Assembly: GCA_027020325.1 (NCBI GenBank)
Contig: JALUVT010000097.1
Span: 1 to 5,125 of the forward strand
DNA from: a bacterium
GTDB taxonomy: Bacteria; Patescibacteriota; 4484-211
DNA: 5,125 nt
Direction: 5' to 3'
Shown: positions 4,622 through 5,125 of the stretch, piece after piece
Numbering within the stretch: the first letter of the stretch is position 1
Layout: each line of letters opens with the position of its first letter
The notes under the pieces: model-generated
Databases searched by the model: none
The model's input: only the letters and a program-made list of their open reading frames with translations
Told to the model about the DNA's origin: nothing
Translations under genes and position numbers: made by a program

Positions 4622-5125
4622 ATGTTCAAGTTAAGCAAGCGTATTGGAATTGACCTGGGAACTGCTAATTCACATGTTTATGTCCAAGGAGAGGGGATTG
4701 TTCTGAATGAGCCCACCGTAGTAGCGATTACAGCAGAGGAAGGGGATGTAATTGCGGTGGGGGAGGAGGCCAAAGAAATGCTCGGTCGCACCCCCCTTGA
4801 TATTGTTGCTTCGCGTCCGATGCGGGATGGAGTTATTGCTGATTATGCAATAACTGAAGCTATGTTAAGTTATTTTTTGGATAAAGTTTGTGGTAAGGTT
4901 CGCTTTTTCAAACCCGAAGTAATGATTGCGGCCCCGGCCGGAGTTACTTCAGTTGAGCGGCGGGCGGTTTTGGATGCTACTTTGGCTGCGGGAGCAAAAA
5001 CAGCTTATTTAATTGATGAGGCTTTAGCGGCGGCAATTGGAGCCGGAATTCCTATTGCTGAAGCTTCGGGGCATATGATTGTTGATATTGGTGGTGGAAC
5101 TACAGAAGCGGCGGTTATTTCATTA
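4622..5125 (+). CDS. mreB: Rod-shape-determining actin homologue MreB (N-terminal part)
   Basis: First 168 codons; the rest (about 170-180 residues in the family) lies to the right. MreB forms ATP-dependent filaments under the inner membrane that guide elongation-type peptidoglycan synthesis with MreC, MreD, RodA and PBP2. Seen: phosphate-1 motif IDLGTANS at 10-17, [12 protein letters not shown] at 25-36, [14 protein letters not shown] at 45-58, [11 protein letters not shown] at 65-75, [12 protein letters not shown] at 105-116 and phosphate-2 motif DIGGGTTE at 155-162. Only nine residues precede the first motif, so there is no long amphipathic N-terminal helix of the E. coli kind. The stretch usually written EEPMAAAIGAG reads [11 protein letters not shown] at 132-142, losing the proline shared by most MreB and Hsp70-type proteins. 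No ribosome-binding site is visible; a perfect extended -10 lies 7 nt upstream. Identity is certain, though Mbl/MreBH-type paralogues are not distinguished by this part. Confidence 0.96.
   Translation, partial: MFKLSKRIGIDLGTANSHVYVQGEGIVLNEPTVVAITAEEGDVIAVGEEAKEMLGRTPLDIVASRPMRDGVIADYAITEAMLSYFLDKVCGKVRFFKPEVMIAAPAGVTSVERRAVLDATLAAGAKTAYLIDEALAAAIGAGIPIAEASGHMIVDIGGGTTEAAVISL

Noticed and set aside
4435..4638. Minus-strand open frame of 67 codons
   Set aside because: It overlaps the end of the gene at 4080 and the mreB start on the opposite strand, with no domain or promoter of its own.

Overview
The window looks like a piece of a small, AT-rich bacterial chromosome using the standard bacterial code (every reading frame closes normally and no TGA needs reassigning). 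Three things suggest a member of the Candidate Phyla Radiation (Patescibacteria): a membrane-anchored PEGA plus beta-propeller protein, a short two-helix bacterial PH-domain protein, and tightly packed genes without Shine-Dalgarno sites. The lineage is an inference; no rRNA or other phylogenetic marker is present except the start of mreB.

Layout. Positions 1-1699 (minus) hold most of a CadA/ZntA-like heavy-metal P1B-ATPase; its C-terminal end lies beyond the left edge. A 207-bp AT-rich gap follows, then a complete tRNA-Pro(GGG) with encoded CCA on the minus strand (1907-1983). Positions 1984-2229 are a regulatory spacer with divergent promoter-like elements and a pair of mutually exclusive hairpins. 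A PH-domain (DUF304/bPH2-type) membrane protein (2230-2799, plus) meets a PEGA/beta-propeller protein (2771-3940, minus) tail to tail with a 29-bp overlap. A 139-bp divergent promoter region separates the PEGA gene from an unrecognised membrane-anchored protein (4080-4568, plus). That gene is followed 53 bp later by the first 168 codons of mreB, which runs off the right edge.

How the parts relate. Four of the five proteins are membrane or envelope proteins (metal pump, PH-domain protein, PEGA/propeller protein, anchored NTF2-like candidate), and the fifth is the MreB cell-shape scaffold. The right half may therefore be a cell-envelope neighbourhood, with the mreBCD/rodA-type genes probably continuing outside the window. 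No mobile element, CRISPR array, phage gene or defence gene is visible.

Most notable signals: (1) all five protein genes have a -10-like box only 7-11 nt before the start codon and no ribosome-binding site, which suggests leaderless mRNAs; (2) the metal ATPase has DKTKT in place of the canonical DKTGT phosphorylation motif, lacks an N-terminal HMA domain, and carries a Cys-x2-Cys-x4-His-Cys cluster in its nucleotide-binding domain; (3) a strong extended -10 box is followed by two alternative hairpins upstream of the PH-domain gene.
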